49,296 nucleotides of DNA from Paenibacillus terrae (GTDB lineage Bacteria > Bacillota > Bacilli > Paenibacillales > Paenibacillaceae), in the NCBI RefSeq assembly GCF_005217525.1, contig NZ_PNXQ01000011.1, forward strand, positions 73,841-123,136. The letters are read 5' to 3'. Both the position numbers and the translations under genes were made by a program. Of the stretch, positions 1-7,717 are shown piece after piece. The number at the start of each line of letters is the position of its first letter. Within the stretch, counting starts at the first letter, position 1. Under the pieces are notes generated by a model, which was given only the letters and a program-made list of their open reading frames with translations, was not told the origin of the DNA and searched no databases.

Positions 1-856
1 CGACCATCAGATTGCGGTGACGGGCAGCCAATCGCTGCACCATTTCATATTGCAGGGCATTCGTATCCTGAAACTCATCGACCATGATGTGGGAAAAACG
101 CCGTTGAAGCGGCTGAAGCACATCCGGGTCACGCAGTAGAACGGAAGCACGCAGCAGAATATCGTCAAAATCCATTTTATTGCGCTCCTGCTTCCAGGCT
201 TCATAAGCGAGCATGGCACGCTTGGCATCCGATTCCTCGCGTACGGTTTCCGGCAGCTCGTCCGCGCTGCGGCCTTCCGCCTTCCAGGCGGAGAGGGCGG
301 ACAGCAGGCTTTCAGGCTGGAAGGCCTCGCTAAGCCCGAGCTGGCGCAGCATCATTTTCATAACGGTGTGCTGGGCCTGCGTTTCGCCGAATACTTCATC
401 CTGCACACCGCGATGCCGCAGCATCGCCAAAGCGAACGAGTGGAAGGTACGCGCTTGGACGGCACGTGCGGCTGCCGGGCGCACACCGGGCAGTCCTGCG
501 ATGCGCAGCTTCATTTCGGCAGCCGCCTTGCTGGTGAAGGTCACCAGCAGGATGGACGATGCAGGAACATCTCGCAGTGCCATCAGGTAGCCCGCACGGG
601 CGGCCAACACGGTGGTTTTGCCGCAACCTGCCCCGGCTAGTGTCAGCAGGGGGCCTTTACCATGACGGACAGCCTGAATTTGCGGGCGATTCAAGTGAAT
701 ACCCACGTTCTCCAAAGCTCTGAAATAAGCCGAGTCGCCGTCACTGTCAGATACCAGCGTTGAGCTGGTATCCATAGAAGCACGGGGGGCCTGCGGGCTT
801 GACGCTGAATAAGGAACCCCGATAGGACGGGGGTAAAAAGCAGGATTTGGGTCCAT
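1..856 (-). CDS. UvrD/PcrA-type ATP-dependent DNA helicase, N-terminal part (runs off the left edge)
   Basis: Superfamily 1 DNA helicase, an ATP-driven 3'-5' strand-separating motor used in repair or recombination. The 285 visible residues hold the Walker A box AGAGCGKT (about 74-81), motif Ia TFTSKAAAEM (about 106-115), QARTFHSF (about 134-141), MDFDDIL and the Walker B/DEXQ box VDEFQDTN (about 259-266), in the order found in UvrD-like helicase domain 1. The roughly 50 residues before the helicase core look disordered and rich in Ser and Pro. The ATG at 856 follows GAAAGGGG at about the right distance. The reading frame is open to base 1, so the rest of domain 1 and all of domain 2 lie outside the window. 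Whether it is PcrA itself or a paralogue cannot be decided; the Ser-rich leader and lack of a neighbouring ligA argue mildly for a paralogue. Confidence 0.93.
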   Translation of the reverse strand, partial: MDPNPAFYPRPIGVPYSASSPQAPRASMDTSSTLVSDSDGDSAYFRALENVGIHLNRPQIQAVRHGKGPLLTLAGAGCGKTTVLAARAGYLMALRDVPASSILLVTFTSKAAAEMKLRIAGLPGVRPAAARAVQARTFHSFALAMLRHRGVQDEVFGETQAQHTVMKMMLRQLGLSEAFQPESLLSALSAWKAEGRSADELPETVREESDAKRAMLAYEAWKQERNKMDFDDILLRASVLLRDPDVLQPLQRRFSHIMVDEFQDTNALQYEMVQRLAARHRNLMV

Positions 857-893
857 GATCCTGAAACCCCTTTCTATTATAAAATCTTCCATT

Positions 894-923
894 TTCACAA
901 ATGGGGGTAGTTTTTGGTATGAT
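894..923 (+). promoter_or_regulatory. Candidate sigma-A promoter for the zinc-ribbon gene
   Basis: TTCACA (894-899), an 18-bp spacer and TATGAT (918-923), lying in the 309-bp gap between the divergent helicase and zinc-ribbon genes. Transcription from here would give a leader of about 235 nt before the ATG at 1166. I saw no riboswitch or terminator hairpin in that leader. Confidence 0.45.
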
Positions 924-1165
924 AGAGTTCTAGTCAGCATAAGCTGCTCTTGAGAACAAGACGATGGACTGAAATATATGCTGAAACGCATGCGGGTCTG
1001 GACAGATCGTTAGAACGTCAGAACGTTGCCGCTGATGTTTGCATCCTTCAAAAAGGCGATATGACCGCATTCCATTATACAGGAGTTCGAGGTTTGCCAA
1101 CAGAAAAAAACTTGGATATATGCACGGTACGGGGAAATCCGGCTGGATATAGGGAGGAAATCACG

Positions 1166-2020
1166 ATGAATCTGATTCAACGTATTAAAGAAGGCGCGAA
1201 TCGCGCTACAGAAAAGGCACAGCATGCTGTCGAGATTAGTAAAATAAATTCACAAATTACAACGATTCAGCAGGAAATGGATGTTCATTTTTTGCGAATG
1301 GGTCAAATTTTTTATGAAGGCTACCGGGCATCCGATATGTCGGTGGCAGAAAAGGAAATGACACAGCTATCTACCGCTTGTGATGAGCTACAGGATGAAA
1401 TTGACGAGCTGCGCGGTAGAATTGCAGAGCTGAAAAATGCTCATTTATGCACCTGTGGAGCTGTTGTGCCGCTGGATGCGAATTTTTGCCCGAAATGTGG
1501 GCGCAAGCTGAATGAGGGACAGGCTGCTTCCAAGCAAGTGGCTGCTGTGCGCGAAGAAGTGCCCACGGGTGTATATTCGTTTGATCTGCGCAAGCAAGAA
1601 GAACCAGCCAAGAGCTCTGAGCCTGCTTACAACCATTACGAAGAGCATGGGCCGTATGATCAGCATGAACTGGAGCAGCATGAGCTGAATGAAACACATG
1701 ATCCATCCAGCCTGGACCGTAACTATACAGTTACCGATTTTACACCGGAAGAAAAAGCGGCCTTCGATGAAGAGTGGGAGCGTCGTCGCCAGGAAGAGCT
1801 GGAGCAAGAGCACCGCCGATTGGAGGAACTGGAACGTGAACGGGAGCGTCAGGAGGAACTGGACGAGCGTATTCGATACTGGAAGGCTAACAACTCCGAG
1901 GCAGAAAAGCCAGCAATTCCGGCTGCACAGGTACGTGAGAATGTGAAATGCCAAATTTGCACAGCCGAGCTGCCCAAAGGCTCCAAGTGGTGCCCGCGTT
2001 GCGGAGCTGAACAGATTTGA
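1166..2020 (+). CDS. Zinc-ribbon and coiled-coil protein of unknown function
   Basis: A 284-aa soluble protein. Residues 1-90 are a predicted coiled coil beginning MNLIQRIKEG. Next comes a zinc ribbon with CTCGAVV and CPKCG (about 92-113), then an acidic, His/Glu/Gln-rich linker, a highly charged Arg/Glu coiled coil (about 195-245), and a second zinc ribbon at the C-terminus (CQICTAEL and CPRCG). The start at 1166 is chosen over in-frame upstream codons because AGGGAGGAAATCACG sits directly before it. The layout resembles double zinc-ribbon scaffold proteins common in Paenibacillus and Bacillus, but no enzymatic motif is visible. The next gene begins only 65 bp downstream on the same strand, so the two are probably cotranscribed. 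Confidence 0.8.
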   Translation: MNLIQRIKEGANRATEKAQHAVEISKINSQITTIQQEMDVHFLRMGQIFYEGYRASDMSVAEKEMTQLSTACDELQDEIDELRGRIAELKNAHLCTCGAVVPLDANFCPKCGRKLNEGQAASKQVAAVREEVPTGVYSFDLRKQEEPAKSSEPAYNHYEEHGPYDQHELEQHELNETHDPSSLDRNYTVTDFTPEEKAAFDEEWERRRQEELEQEHRRLEELERERERQEELDERIRYWKANNSEAEKPAIPAAQVRENVKCQICTAELPKGSKWCPRCGAEQI

Positions 2021-2085
2021 CGCAGCCGAGCAGGCTGCCGCAGGACATGGACAGAACGCCGGGCAGCATAGGGGGAACGGAATAT

Positions 2086-2874
2086 ATGGAGCGTTTGCTG
2101 CAACATCTGCGGAATCTGGGATTTACGGAAATGGAAGCCAAGGTTATGGTCGAGCTATCAAGGCAAAATGCGGCCTCCGGCTATGAAGTCGCCAAGCGTC
2201 TGGGTGCATCACGCTCCAACGTATACGCGGCTTTGCAGCGTCTGGCCGGGCAGGGGTATCTCAGGGCGAGTGCTGGAGAGCCTGTGCGCTACAGCATGCT
2301 GCCGTCGGATGAGCTGACCCGGATGATTGAAGGGCAGTTGCAGGAGTCCCTGCGTGCGATTGAGAAGGAAATGCCAAGAGCAGAGCCAGCCCAGCCGACC
2401 TTTTATAACGCGGAGGGCGACCGGAATGTACTGGAAAGCCTGTCACGTGAGCTGGAACGGGCGGAGCATGAGATTGTGCTTGATTTGTGGCGGGAGGAAG
2501 CTGAGCTGTTACGGGCAGAATTGGAAAAAGCCGAAAAACGGGGTGTACGGCTGCTATGGTCCTGCGATAATGGCGAAAGCGTGCTGGGACCGTGGCTGCC
2601 GCGAGCGTCTGGCAACAACGGACAGGAGCCAGCGGGGCGCAAATTTTCTTTTGTCGTTGATCGGCGCTGGTGCATGCTGGGCATGCGGGGAGAGAATTGC
2701 CCGACACAGGCGCTCATTACCGAGCATCCGGTGATGACAGGACTGCTGCTGAATCATTTTGCCCAGGATCTGATTTTGTACGAGCTGGAGCATGACATGG
2801 GCAGTGAACTGTCGACCCGGTATGGCTGGCGGTATGAGGGCATAATCGGTAAATATATGTCCGCTGGAGAATAA
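2086..2874 (+). CDS. TrmB-family transcriptional regulator
   Basis: 262 aa. Residues about 8-75 form a winged helix-turn-helix of the TrmB type (LGFTEMEAKVMVEL ... SGYEVAKRLGASRSNVYAAL ... GYLRA). The C-terminal part (about 110-255) resembles the phospholipase-D-like sensor module found in TrmB proteins, with LDLWREEAELLRAELE followed by a strand/helix pattern and no HxK catalytic motif visible. Proteins of this family bind promoter DNA and often respond to sugars or other small molecules. The ATG at 2086 is preferred because AGGGGGAA (2070-2077) lies 8 bp before it; TTG 2017 and ATG 2047 are possible longer starts. It converges on the Nudix gene, with only 8 bp between the two stop codons. 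Confidence 0.85.
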   Translation: MERLLQHLRNLGFTEMEAKVMVELSRQNAASGYEVAKRLGASRSNVYAALQRLAGQGYLRASAGEPVRYSMLPSDELTRMIEGQLQESLRAIEKEMPRAEPAQPTFYNAEGDRNVLESLSRELERAEHEIVLDLWREEAELLRAELEKAEKRGVRLLWSCDNGESVLGPWLPRASGNNGQEPAGRKFSFVVDRRWCMLGMRGENCPTQALITEHPVMTGLLLNHFAQDLILYELEHDMGSELSTRYGWRYEGIIGKYMSAGE

Positions 2875-2882
2875 AATAAGTT

Positions 2883-3515
2883 TTATCGGGCGGGAAGTTC
2901 CATCAGAGCCCGGCATATAGATGTAATGTATCCGGCCTTATGAGGTACGAATTGATCCGATGTGATCAGGCGGCGATGCTGTTCGGGGCTCGGCCCCGAG
3001 GATATGCCGTTGGCTTCGAGAAAAGGAATGCGGCCTTCGAAGAGGGCCAGTGCCTGTTCGAGGTCTGCCTCGTATAGCCCGGCCACTTCTTCTTGCTGGA
3101 GACGATAGTCCTCCAATGGCTGGTTCGACAGCAATCCAAACACCGAGCTGACCTCACGGTCCCAAAAAGATGTGCCCTGCGCGGTTCCTTTGCTCTCATA
3201 TCGGACGGTCATCAGCGGTGTCAATGAGGTAAAGGGAACGTGAATGCCCAGTTCCTCCTCTAACTCACGTGCTGCCTGAGATATCTCCTCACCTGCCGTT
3301 AAATGGCCTGCTGCCGTAATATCGTAGTAGCCGGGAAAAGTGTCCTTCGTATCCTGGCGCTGTTGAAAAAGCAAGCGGCGGCCTGTTGAAGTATCTCGTG
3401 CCAGCCAGCAGTGAAAGGTATGGTGCCAGTATCCCTTGGCGTGTGCATCTTGGCGGGAAGCTGTGCCAAGGGGCTTATCTTCATCATCATAGATGTCCAG
3501 AAGCTCGCTAGTCAT
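2883..3515 (-). CDS. Nudix hydrolase, IDI-like subfamily
   Basis: 210 aa. Nudix enzymes hydrolyse nucleoside-diphosphate-linked compounds with Mg2+. The Nudix box is visible at about 70-92 (GHLTAG then ARELEEELGI). Compared with the classical GX5EX7REUXEEXGU pattern it is one residue short between the first Glu and the Arg. The N-terminus (LLDIYDDEDKPLGTASRQDAH ... WHHTFHCWL) matches the isopentenyl-diphosphate-isomerase-like branch often found as a stand-alone gene in Firmicutes. I do not infer isomerase activity. The ATG at 3515 follows a strong AGGAGGA site. Confidence 0.88.
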   Translation of the reverse strand: MTSELLDIYDDEDKPLGTASRQDAHAKGYWHHTFHCWLARDTSTGRRLLFQQRQDTKDTFPGYYDITAAGHLTAGEEISQAARELEEELGIHVPFTSLTPLMTVRYESKGTAQGTSFWDREVSSVFGLLSNQPLEDYRLQQEEVAGLYEADLEQALALFEGRIPFLEANGISSGPSPEQHRRLITSDQFVPHKAGYITSICRALMELPAR

Positions 3516-3689
3516 CGTGGTTCCTCCTCATTATAAGCAGATGTAAAAGGTCTATTTTACAGTATAACGTGTTTTCCGTCCTGACGATATGAAGGCGGCT
3601 ATGGAATGTGGAGTGGGGTTTGGGGTATGCTGGGAACGTGGAGATTTACGCCATAAAAATAGGTATACGATCGAAAGGAGCGATTTTAC

Positions 3690-3983
3690 ATGGAATGTAT
3701 CGTACATTTTCGGGTCATGCATCCGGAAGAACCCAAGGAGCTGCGCGGACTGATTATGCTGGAAAGCGGTGGCAAGCCGGGTATCGAGCAAATCACAGAT
3801 ATGTTTAAAAATATGGGTTATGATGTCCGTCCGGACAATCCGGAGGAACTGATTTTCAAGCCAGTCGATGCCAGAGCGAATTATACATATATCCGGGTTA
3901 TTGAGCTGGATACGGGTGAGGAAGTTTATCAGGAAGACCGGGATTTACGTGCGATCCTGGAAACCTTGCTGAATAAGCATTAA
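3690..3983 (+). CDS. Small conserved-looking protein of unknown function
   Basis: 97 aa, acidic, with no signal peptide or membrane segment (MECIVHFRVMHPEE ... IRVIELDTGEEVYQ ... LETLLNKH). The alternating strand and helix pattern suggests a compact alpha/beta fold. AAAGGAGCG lies 8 bp before the ATG at 3690, and codon use matches the neighbours, so I take it as real. I do not recognise the family. It precedes the histidine phosphatase gene by 74 bp on the same strand. Confidence 0.72.
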   Translation: MECIVHFRVMHPEEPKELRGLIMLESGGKPGIEQITDMFKNMGYDVRPDNPEELIFKPVDARANYTYIRVIELDTGEEVYQEDRDLRAILETLLNKH

Positions 3984-4057
3984 GAGTTTAGGAGGGCTAC
4001 GGATAGGATGAGATCAAGCTGTCCTGTTGTCATTTCATAGAAACGGAGAAAAGAAAT

Positions 4058-4759
4058 ATGAGATTGTATATCATTCGGCACGCAGATCCTGATTATCCGA
4101 ACAATACCATAACTCCGGAAGGGCATTTAGAGGCTCAGGCCCTGGCCAAACGGCTTTCCAGTCAGGGGCTGGACCGTATTTATGCTTCTCCTATGGGGCG
4201 TGCGTTGGATACGATGCGATACACCGCTGATTCTCTCGGTATGACTCATGAAGTGGAGCACTGGACGCAGGAGCTGGGATTGAAGCTGGAGGAAACTCCT
4301 TACGGGCGTCTCTCTCATTGGGATTTACCGGGTGAAGTGATCCGCTCTGAGGTGCCTCTGCCGACGCATGACTCATGGAAGGAGATTTCCTATTATCAGG
4401 GAACGCAAAGTCCTGAAACCTTCGAGCAGCTAAAGCTGCATTCCGATGAATTCTTGAAGCGCCAAGGCTTTGAGCGGGTTGGGGGCAAATATCGGATTTT
4501 GAAGCATACCGAAGACCGGGTGGCCGTATTTTGCCATGGCGGCTTCGGACTGACCTGGCTTGCCCATCTACTGGAGCTGCCACTGGCCCTGGTCTGGTCC
4601 GGTTTCTGGATGCCGCCTAGCTCCGTAACCACGATCTTGTTTGATGAGCGTTCCAAGGAGTGGGCGACTCCCCGTTGCATCGGCTTCGGTGACGTCTCCC
4701 ATCTATACGCAGAGGGCTTGCCCGTCAGGCCCCGTGGCATTATCACCAATTTTAGCTGA
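4058..4759 (+). CDS. Histidine phosphatase superfamily protein (phosphoglycerate mutase-like)
   Basis: 233 aa. The N-terminal motif IIRHADPDYPNN carries the phosphohistidine of the family (RHA in place of the commoner RHG). LDRIYASPMGRALDTMRYTA follows, and the second catalytic His lies in VAVFCHGGFGLTWL (about 152-165). Such proteins remove phosphate from small metabolites or proteins; the substrate cannot be told from sequence. The ATG at 4058 follows GGAGAAAAG. A strong bidirectional terminator follows about 20 bp after the stop codon. Confidence 0.87.
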   Translation: MRLYIIRHADPDYPNNTITPEGHLEAQALAKRLSSQGLDRIYASPMGRALDTMRYTADSLGMTHEVEHWTQELGLKLEETPYGRLSHWDLPGEVIRSEVPLPTHDSWKEISYYQGTQSPETFEQLKLHSDEFLKRQGFERVGGKYRILKHTEDRVAVFCHGGFGLTWLAHLLELPLALVWSGFWMPPSSVTTILFDERSKEWATPRCIGFGDVSHLYAEGLPVRPRGIITNFS

Positions 4760-4781
4760 TCAAGCCTTCAATACTATAATC

Positions 4782-4819
4782 AAAGCGGCTTAGACGTTTC
4801 ATCGTCTAAGCCGCTTTTT
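4782..4819. terminator. Bidirectional intrinsic terminator
   Basis: A perfect 15-bp stem, AAAGCGGCTTAGACG (4782-4796) with CGTCTAAGCCGCTTT (4803-4817), a 6-nt loop and T-tracts on both strands. It separates the convergent histidine phosphatase and mscL genes. Confidence 0.92.
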
Positions 4820-4866
4820 GTAGTTAATTCAATGGTTCTTGATCGACGCTTCCCGGCTGAAATCGG

Positions 4867-5361
4867 TTAGTGTGCTTCTACGTAACCTTCCAGCTTGGAG
4901 GTACAATGTGCGCAGCGGGTTGCAGCCTTGGGAATTTCCGACAGACAGTGTGGACACTCCTTGGTCGTTTTTTCTTGAGGAGGTTTTTCTTCCTCTTTAC
5001 GCTTCAGCATGTTGATCCCTTTGACCAGCAGGAACACGCAGAAGGCCACGATCATAAAGTCAAGCAGGACGTTAATAAACTGTCCGTAAGCAAGAACGGC
5101 GATCCCTGCATCTTTGGCTTGTGCCAGAGTCATGCGTGTACCGTCAGCATTCAAAGGCTCGGCAGTTCTTAAAGCAACATATAGGTCTGGAAAATTCATG
5201 CCGCCCAGAAGCTTACCAATCGGAGGCATAATAATATCATTTACTACAGAAGTGACAATCTTGCCGAACGCTCCACCGATGATAACACCGACCGCGAGAT
5301 CAATCACGTTACCCCGTACAGCAAATTCCTTAAACTCCTTAATAAAACCTTTTCCGTTCAT
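4867..5361 (-). CDS. mscL: Large-conductance mechanosensitive channel MscL with C-terminal zinc ribbon
   Basis: 164 aa. MscL is an inner-membrane homopentamer that opens under high membrane tension to release solutes in osmotic down-shock. The family N-terminus is clear ([31 protein letters not shown]), followed by TM1, a periplasmic loop, TM2 ([21 protein letters not shown]) and the charged KRKEEE helix. After the usual MscL end there are about 30 more residues carrying a CPHC...CAHC zinc ribbon. ATG 5361 is preferred to GTG 5373, because AGAAGGTGAG is properly spaced only for the ATG. A candidate promoter on this strand is TTGCCC-N17-TATTAT. Confidence 0.95.
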   Translation of the reverse strand: MNGKGFIKEFKEFAVRGNVIDLAVGVIIGGAFGKIVTSVVNDIIMPPIGKLLGGMNFPDLYVALRTAEPLNADGTRMTLAQAKDAGIAVLAYGQFINVLLDFMIVAFCVFLLVKGINMLKRKEEEKPPQEKTTKECPHCLSEIPKAATRCAHCTSKLEGYVEAH

Positions 5362-5451
5362 ATGAGTGCTCACCTTCTTTACATAAAATCATTTATCTAT
5401 AATACATGCTATGTCAATTGAGGGCAATTCCAAATTGTTTATATTGCACCT

Positions 5452-5478
5452 TGTCACAAATCCACAGCTTCATTTGTC
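5452..5478 (+). promoter_or_regulatory. Candidate ECF41-dependent promoter of the CMD-sigma operon
   Basis: TGTCACA (5452-5458), 16 bp, then TGTC (5475-5478). The promoter motif known for ECF41 sigma factors is TGTCACA with about 16 bp to CGTC, so only one base differs. It lies 36 bp before the CMD start codon, and the operon itself encodes an ECF41 factor. A sigma-A-like element (TTGAGG-N16-TATATT, 5418-5445) lies just upstream. Confidence 0.72.
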
Positions 5479-5513
5479 TTCTAAGTGTAAACCAATGATG
5501 GAGGCGATGTTTC

Positions 5514-5957
5514 GTGAGTTTAAGACTGAATTACAGAGCAGTGAGCCCAAGTACGTTTAAGACTATGATGGAGATGGAAAAATATATTTCCGGACGTTTT
5601 ACAGACAAGGTGCTGTATGAGCTGCTGAAAATCAGAGTATCCCAGATCAACGGGTGTTCCTATTGCTTGGACATGCATGCCAAGGATCTACTGAAACTGG
5701 GGGACTATGGGGATCACATTTTGCAGTTGGCCCTGTGGCGTGAGATTCCTTTGTTCACACAAAAAGAACGTGCTATGCTTGAATTAGCTGAAGCAGTTAC
5801 CCGTATTTCTGAACAAGGGGTGCCTGCGGATTTGTATAATCGGGTCAGGGAACATTTTAGTGAGGAAGAATATGTGGACTTAATCATGGCGGTTAATGTC
5901 ATTAACAGTTGGAACCGGATTGCTATTGCGACGGGGATGTATCCGGGTAGTCTCTAA
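5514..5957 (+). CDS. Carboxymuconolactone decarboxylase family protein (AhpD-like)
   Basis: 147 aa. Members of this all-helical family act as alkylhydroperoxidase D-like thiol proteins or decarboxylases. The redox motif CSYCLDMH (Cys-x-x-Cys with a His four positions after the second Cys, about residues 45-52) is intact, with a Glu in the following helices as in AhpD. GTG 5514 is used because GGAGG lies 9 bp before it. The gene sits 19 bp before an ECF41 sigma factor. Carboxymuconolactone decarboxylase, oxidoreductase or epimerase genes are the classical partners of that sigma group, so it is probably both operon mate and target. Confidence 0.93.
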   Translation: MSLRLNYRAVSPSTFKTMMEMEKYISGRFTDKVLYELLKIRVSQINGCSYCLDMHAKDLLKLGDYGDHILQLALWREIPLFTQKERAMLELAEAVTRISEQGVPADLYNRVREHFSEEEYVDLIMAVNVINSWNRIAIATGMYPGSL

Positions 5958-5976
5958 TCGAACAGGGGGCCATACT

Positions 5977-6906
5977 TTGACTGGCAAAGAACACGGGATT
6001 GAACCAGAATCGGCGGATTTAAGTCTGGAGGAGCTATATCAAAGGTATCGTAAATATTCTTTTGCCATTGCTTATCGAATGCTTGGGACAGTGACGGATG
6101 CCGAGGATGTAGTTCAAGACTGCTTTGTCGAATTGAGGAATAAGCCCCTGAAGGACTTACAGAATCCCAAAGCCTATGTTGCCAAAATGACGATGAATCG
6201 GTGTCTGAATCTGCTGAACTCTGCGCGCAAGCAAAGAGAGACATATGTTGGACAGTGGCTGCCGGAGCCGCTTGGTGAGAGCGCCGATCTGCCAGCGGAT
6301 TGGTTGGAGCGTAAAGATATGATATCTTACGCTTTTCTGGTTCTGTTGGAGCAGCTCAAGCCGATGGAACGGGCTGTTTTTGTGCTCAGGGAAGCTTTTC
6401 AATATGACTATAAAGAGATCGCGGAATTACTGGGAAAGACCGAAAGTAACTGTCGTCAGCTGTTCAGTCGCTCCCGCCGTATTCTTGCTTCCGAGGAATC
6501 TGCCCATGCTGATTCGATTAGCGGCAGTACGATGAATCCTTCCAGAATAAAGGTGCTGGAACGTTTTACGGCCGCCTTTCTCGCCTACGATGTTAGCGCT
6601 ATGCTGGAGCTGCTGGCTGAGCAGCCCGTATTTGTGGCAGATGGCGGAGGCAATGTGCATACGGTGATGAGACCCATGGTCGTTCGCAAAGGCGTTCTCG
6701 CCTTGCTAACCTCTCGTCGGGTATTAACCGTATTACGGGAGAGAGAACTGGTTCGCACCGTTATCAATGGTGAGGTACAGCTCGTATTCTTGAAAGAAGG
6801 CACAGTGAGGGAGGTCTTGTGCATCAGTCTGACACCGGACGGGGAGCATATTCAGGATTTTTACTTGATGATCAATCCGGACAAGCTGGGGCATATTCGG
6901 GTATGA
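5977..6906 (+). CDS. ECF41-group RNA polymerase sigma factor (SigJ-like) with fused SnoaL-like regulatory domain
   Basis: 309 aa. Region sigma2 (about 20-85, FAIAYRMLGTVTDAEDVVQDCFVEL) and sigma4 (about 125-175, MERAVFVLREAFQYDYKEIAELLGKTESNCRQ) are followed by an NTF2/SnoaL-like domain that tunes sigma activity in this group. Diagnostic ECF41 marks are visible: WLPEPL in the sigma2-sigma4 linker, DGGG in the C-terminal domain, and NPDKL near the end. No anti-sigma gene is adjacent, as is usual for ECF41. TTG 5977 is chosen because AGGGGG lies 7 bp before it; the longer in-frame extension overlaps the CMD gene and has no ribosome site. Confidence 0.93.
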   Translation: MTGKEHGIEPESADLSLEELYQRYRKYSFAIAYRMLGTVTDAEDVVQDCFVELRNKPLKDLQNPKAYVAKMTMNRCLNLLNSARKQRETYVGQWLPEPLGESADLPADWLERKDMISYAFLVLLEQLKPMERAVFVLREAFQYDYKEIAELLGKTESNCRQLFSRSRRILASEESAHADSISGSTMNPSRIKVLERFTAAFLAYDVSAMLELLAEQPVFVADGGGNVHTVMRPMVVRKGVLALLTSRRVLTVLRERELVRTVINGEVQLVFLKEGTVREVLCISLTPDGEHIQDFYLMINPDKLGHIRV

Positions 6907-6931
6907 GCTGAAAAAGGCGACAAGCTACAAG

Positions 6932-6965
6932 AAACCTTGATTCCTTCTCAGGATCAAGGTTTTTG
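6932..6965. terminator. Intrinsic terminator after the sigma factor gene
   Basis: AAACCTTGAT (6932-6941) pairs with ATCAAGGTTT (6953-6962), with extra CC/GG pairing in the loop and a T-run. It lies between two convergent genes. Confidence 0.8.
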
Positions 6966-7000
6966 CTGTTTTTAAATCCTGGTTAAATATACACATGCTC

Positions 7001-7339
7001 TCACAACTGCCGAGCTTGATGGAGGGCTAGATCACCCATCCAAGGAAGCTTGAGCCACTTGCCTTGTCCAGCATGAATGATCAGGACGATCCATAAGACG
7101 ATGCCTGCCAGTGTCAGCAGGGAAGCGAGTGGAGGGCCGAGTAGCGGAATGAGTCCTGCGAGCACATGCCCGATCATGAGGGCTACGAACAGAAAAATGG
7201 ATTGCAGCGCGTGAAACAGGACGAACCGACTTTTCTTTTCCAGCAACACGAAGGCCAGTGCACCAACGAAGGCAAACAGGTAGCACAGTACAGCCGCTAT
7301 ATTTTCATCCATTCCCGTGGAAGACTTATAGACTGACAT
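7001..7339 (-). CDS. DUF4870-type small membrane protein
   Basis: 112 aa with three hydrophobic segments (about 13-34, 44-66 and 72-91). The start DENIAAVLCYLFAFVGALAFVLLEKKSRFVLFHALQSIFLF is typical of the DUF4870/Tic20-like family, whose function is not established. The ATG at 7339 follows AAAGGGGGA at a slightly long distance. Its upstream side is the intergenic region that holds the DnaA-box array. Confidence 0.88.
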   Translation of the reverse strand: MSVYKSSTGMDENIAAVLCYLFAFVGALAFVLLEKKSRFVLFHALQSIFLFVALMIGHVLAGLIPLLGPPLASLLTLAGIVLWIVLIIHAGQGKWLKLPWMGDLALHQARQL

Positions 7340-7511
7340 GTAAGGCCAATCCCCCTTTATAAGTTATTCATGCGTAAGCTCTGTACTATACAGGGTATGA
7401 GGACAGGAATTAAGGTTATGCCAACCTGCGGCAGAAAAAGTTCAAGCCGAGCATGTGTATAAAAACACGAAAAAAACTGAACGAGTAGGTTTCGCTCAGC
7501 CTTTTTCAACG

Positions 7512-7691
7512 TTATCCACATTTTTTGCACATGTTGTACGCAATTTATCCACTGATTCATAATATTTATCCACAAAATAAACAGTTGTTATACACAATTT
7601 GTGCACAAATTGTAGACAACATAGGTTGTATCCACGCTTTATGCACAAATTGTGCACAATATATCAACAAGATATACTTATCTGTGGATAT
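7512..7691. promoter_or_regulatory. Phased cluster of DnaA-box-like nonamers
   Basis: Five nonamers fit TTWTNCACA exactly: 7512 TTATCCACA, 7523 TTTTGCACA, 7566 TTATCCACA, 7588 TTATACACA and 7639 TTATGCACA. One-mismatch sites lie at 7545 TTATCCACT, 7599 and 7650 TTGTGCACA, and on the minus strand at 7683-7691 (ATATCCACA). Weaker ones lie at 7534, 7610 and 7661. Most plus-strand starts are 11 or 22 bp apart, so neighbouring boxes are in the same orientation with 2-bp gaps. The stretch is AT-rich and noncoding. No dnaA, dnaN, rpmH or rep gene is near, so it is not the usual Firmicute oriC. A DnaA-titrating or regulatory cluster, or the relic of a plasmid-type origin, are the readings I consider. 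Confidence 0.7.
7594..7613. repeat. 20-bp perfect palindrome inside the DnaA-box cluster
   Basis: ACAATTTGTGCACAAATTGT is its own reverse complement. The 11-mer GCACAAATTGT inside it (7603-7613) recurs 40 bp on (7643-7653), and ATTGTGCACAAT (7649-7660) is a further palindrome. Confidence 0.9.
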
Positions 7692-7717
7692 TTTATTTAG
7701 ATACTTTCTTTCCCGTA

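Noticed and set aside
950..1165. Longer N-terminus for the zinc-ribbon protein
   Set aside because: The extension has no coiled-coil character and the strong ribosome site is at 1155-1160.
7512..7691. Chromosomal oriC
   Set aside because: Firmicute oriC flanks dnaA; no dnaA, dnaN, recF or rpmH gene is in the window.
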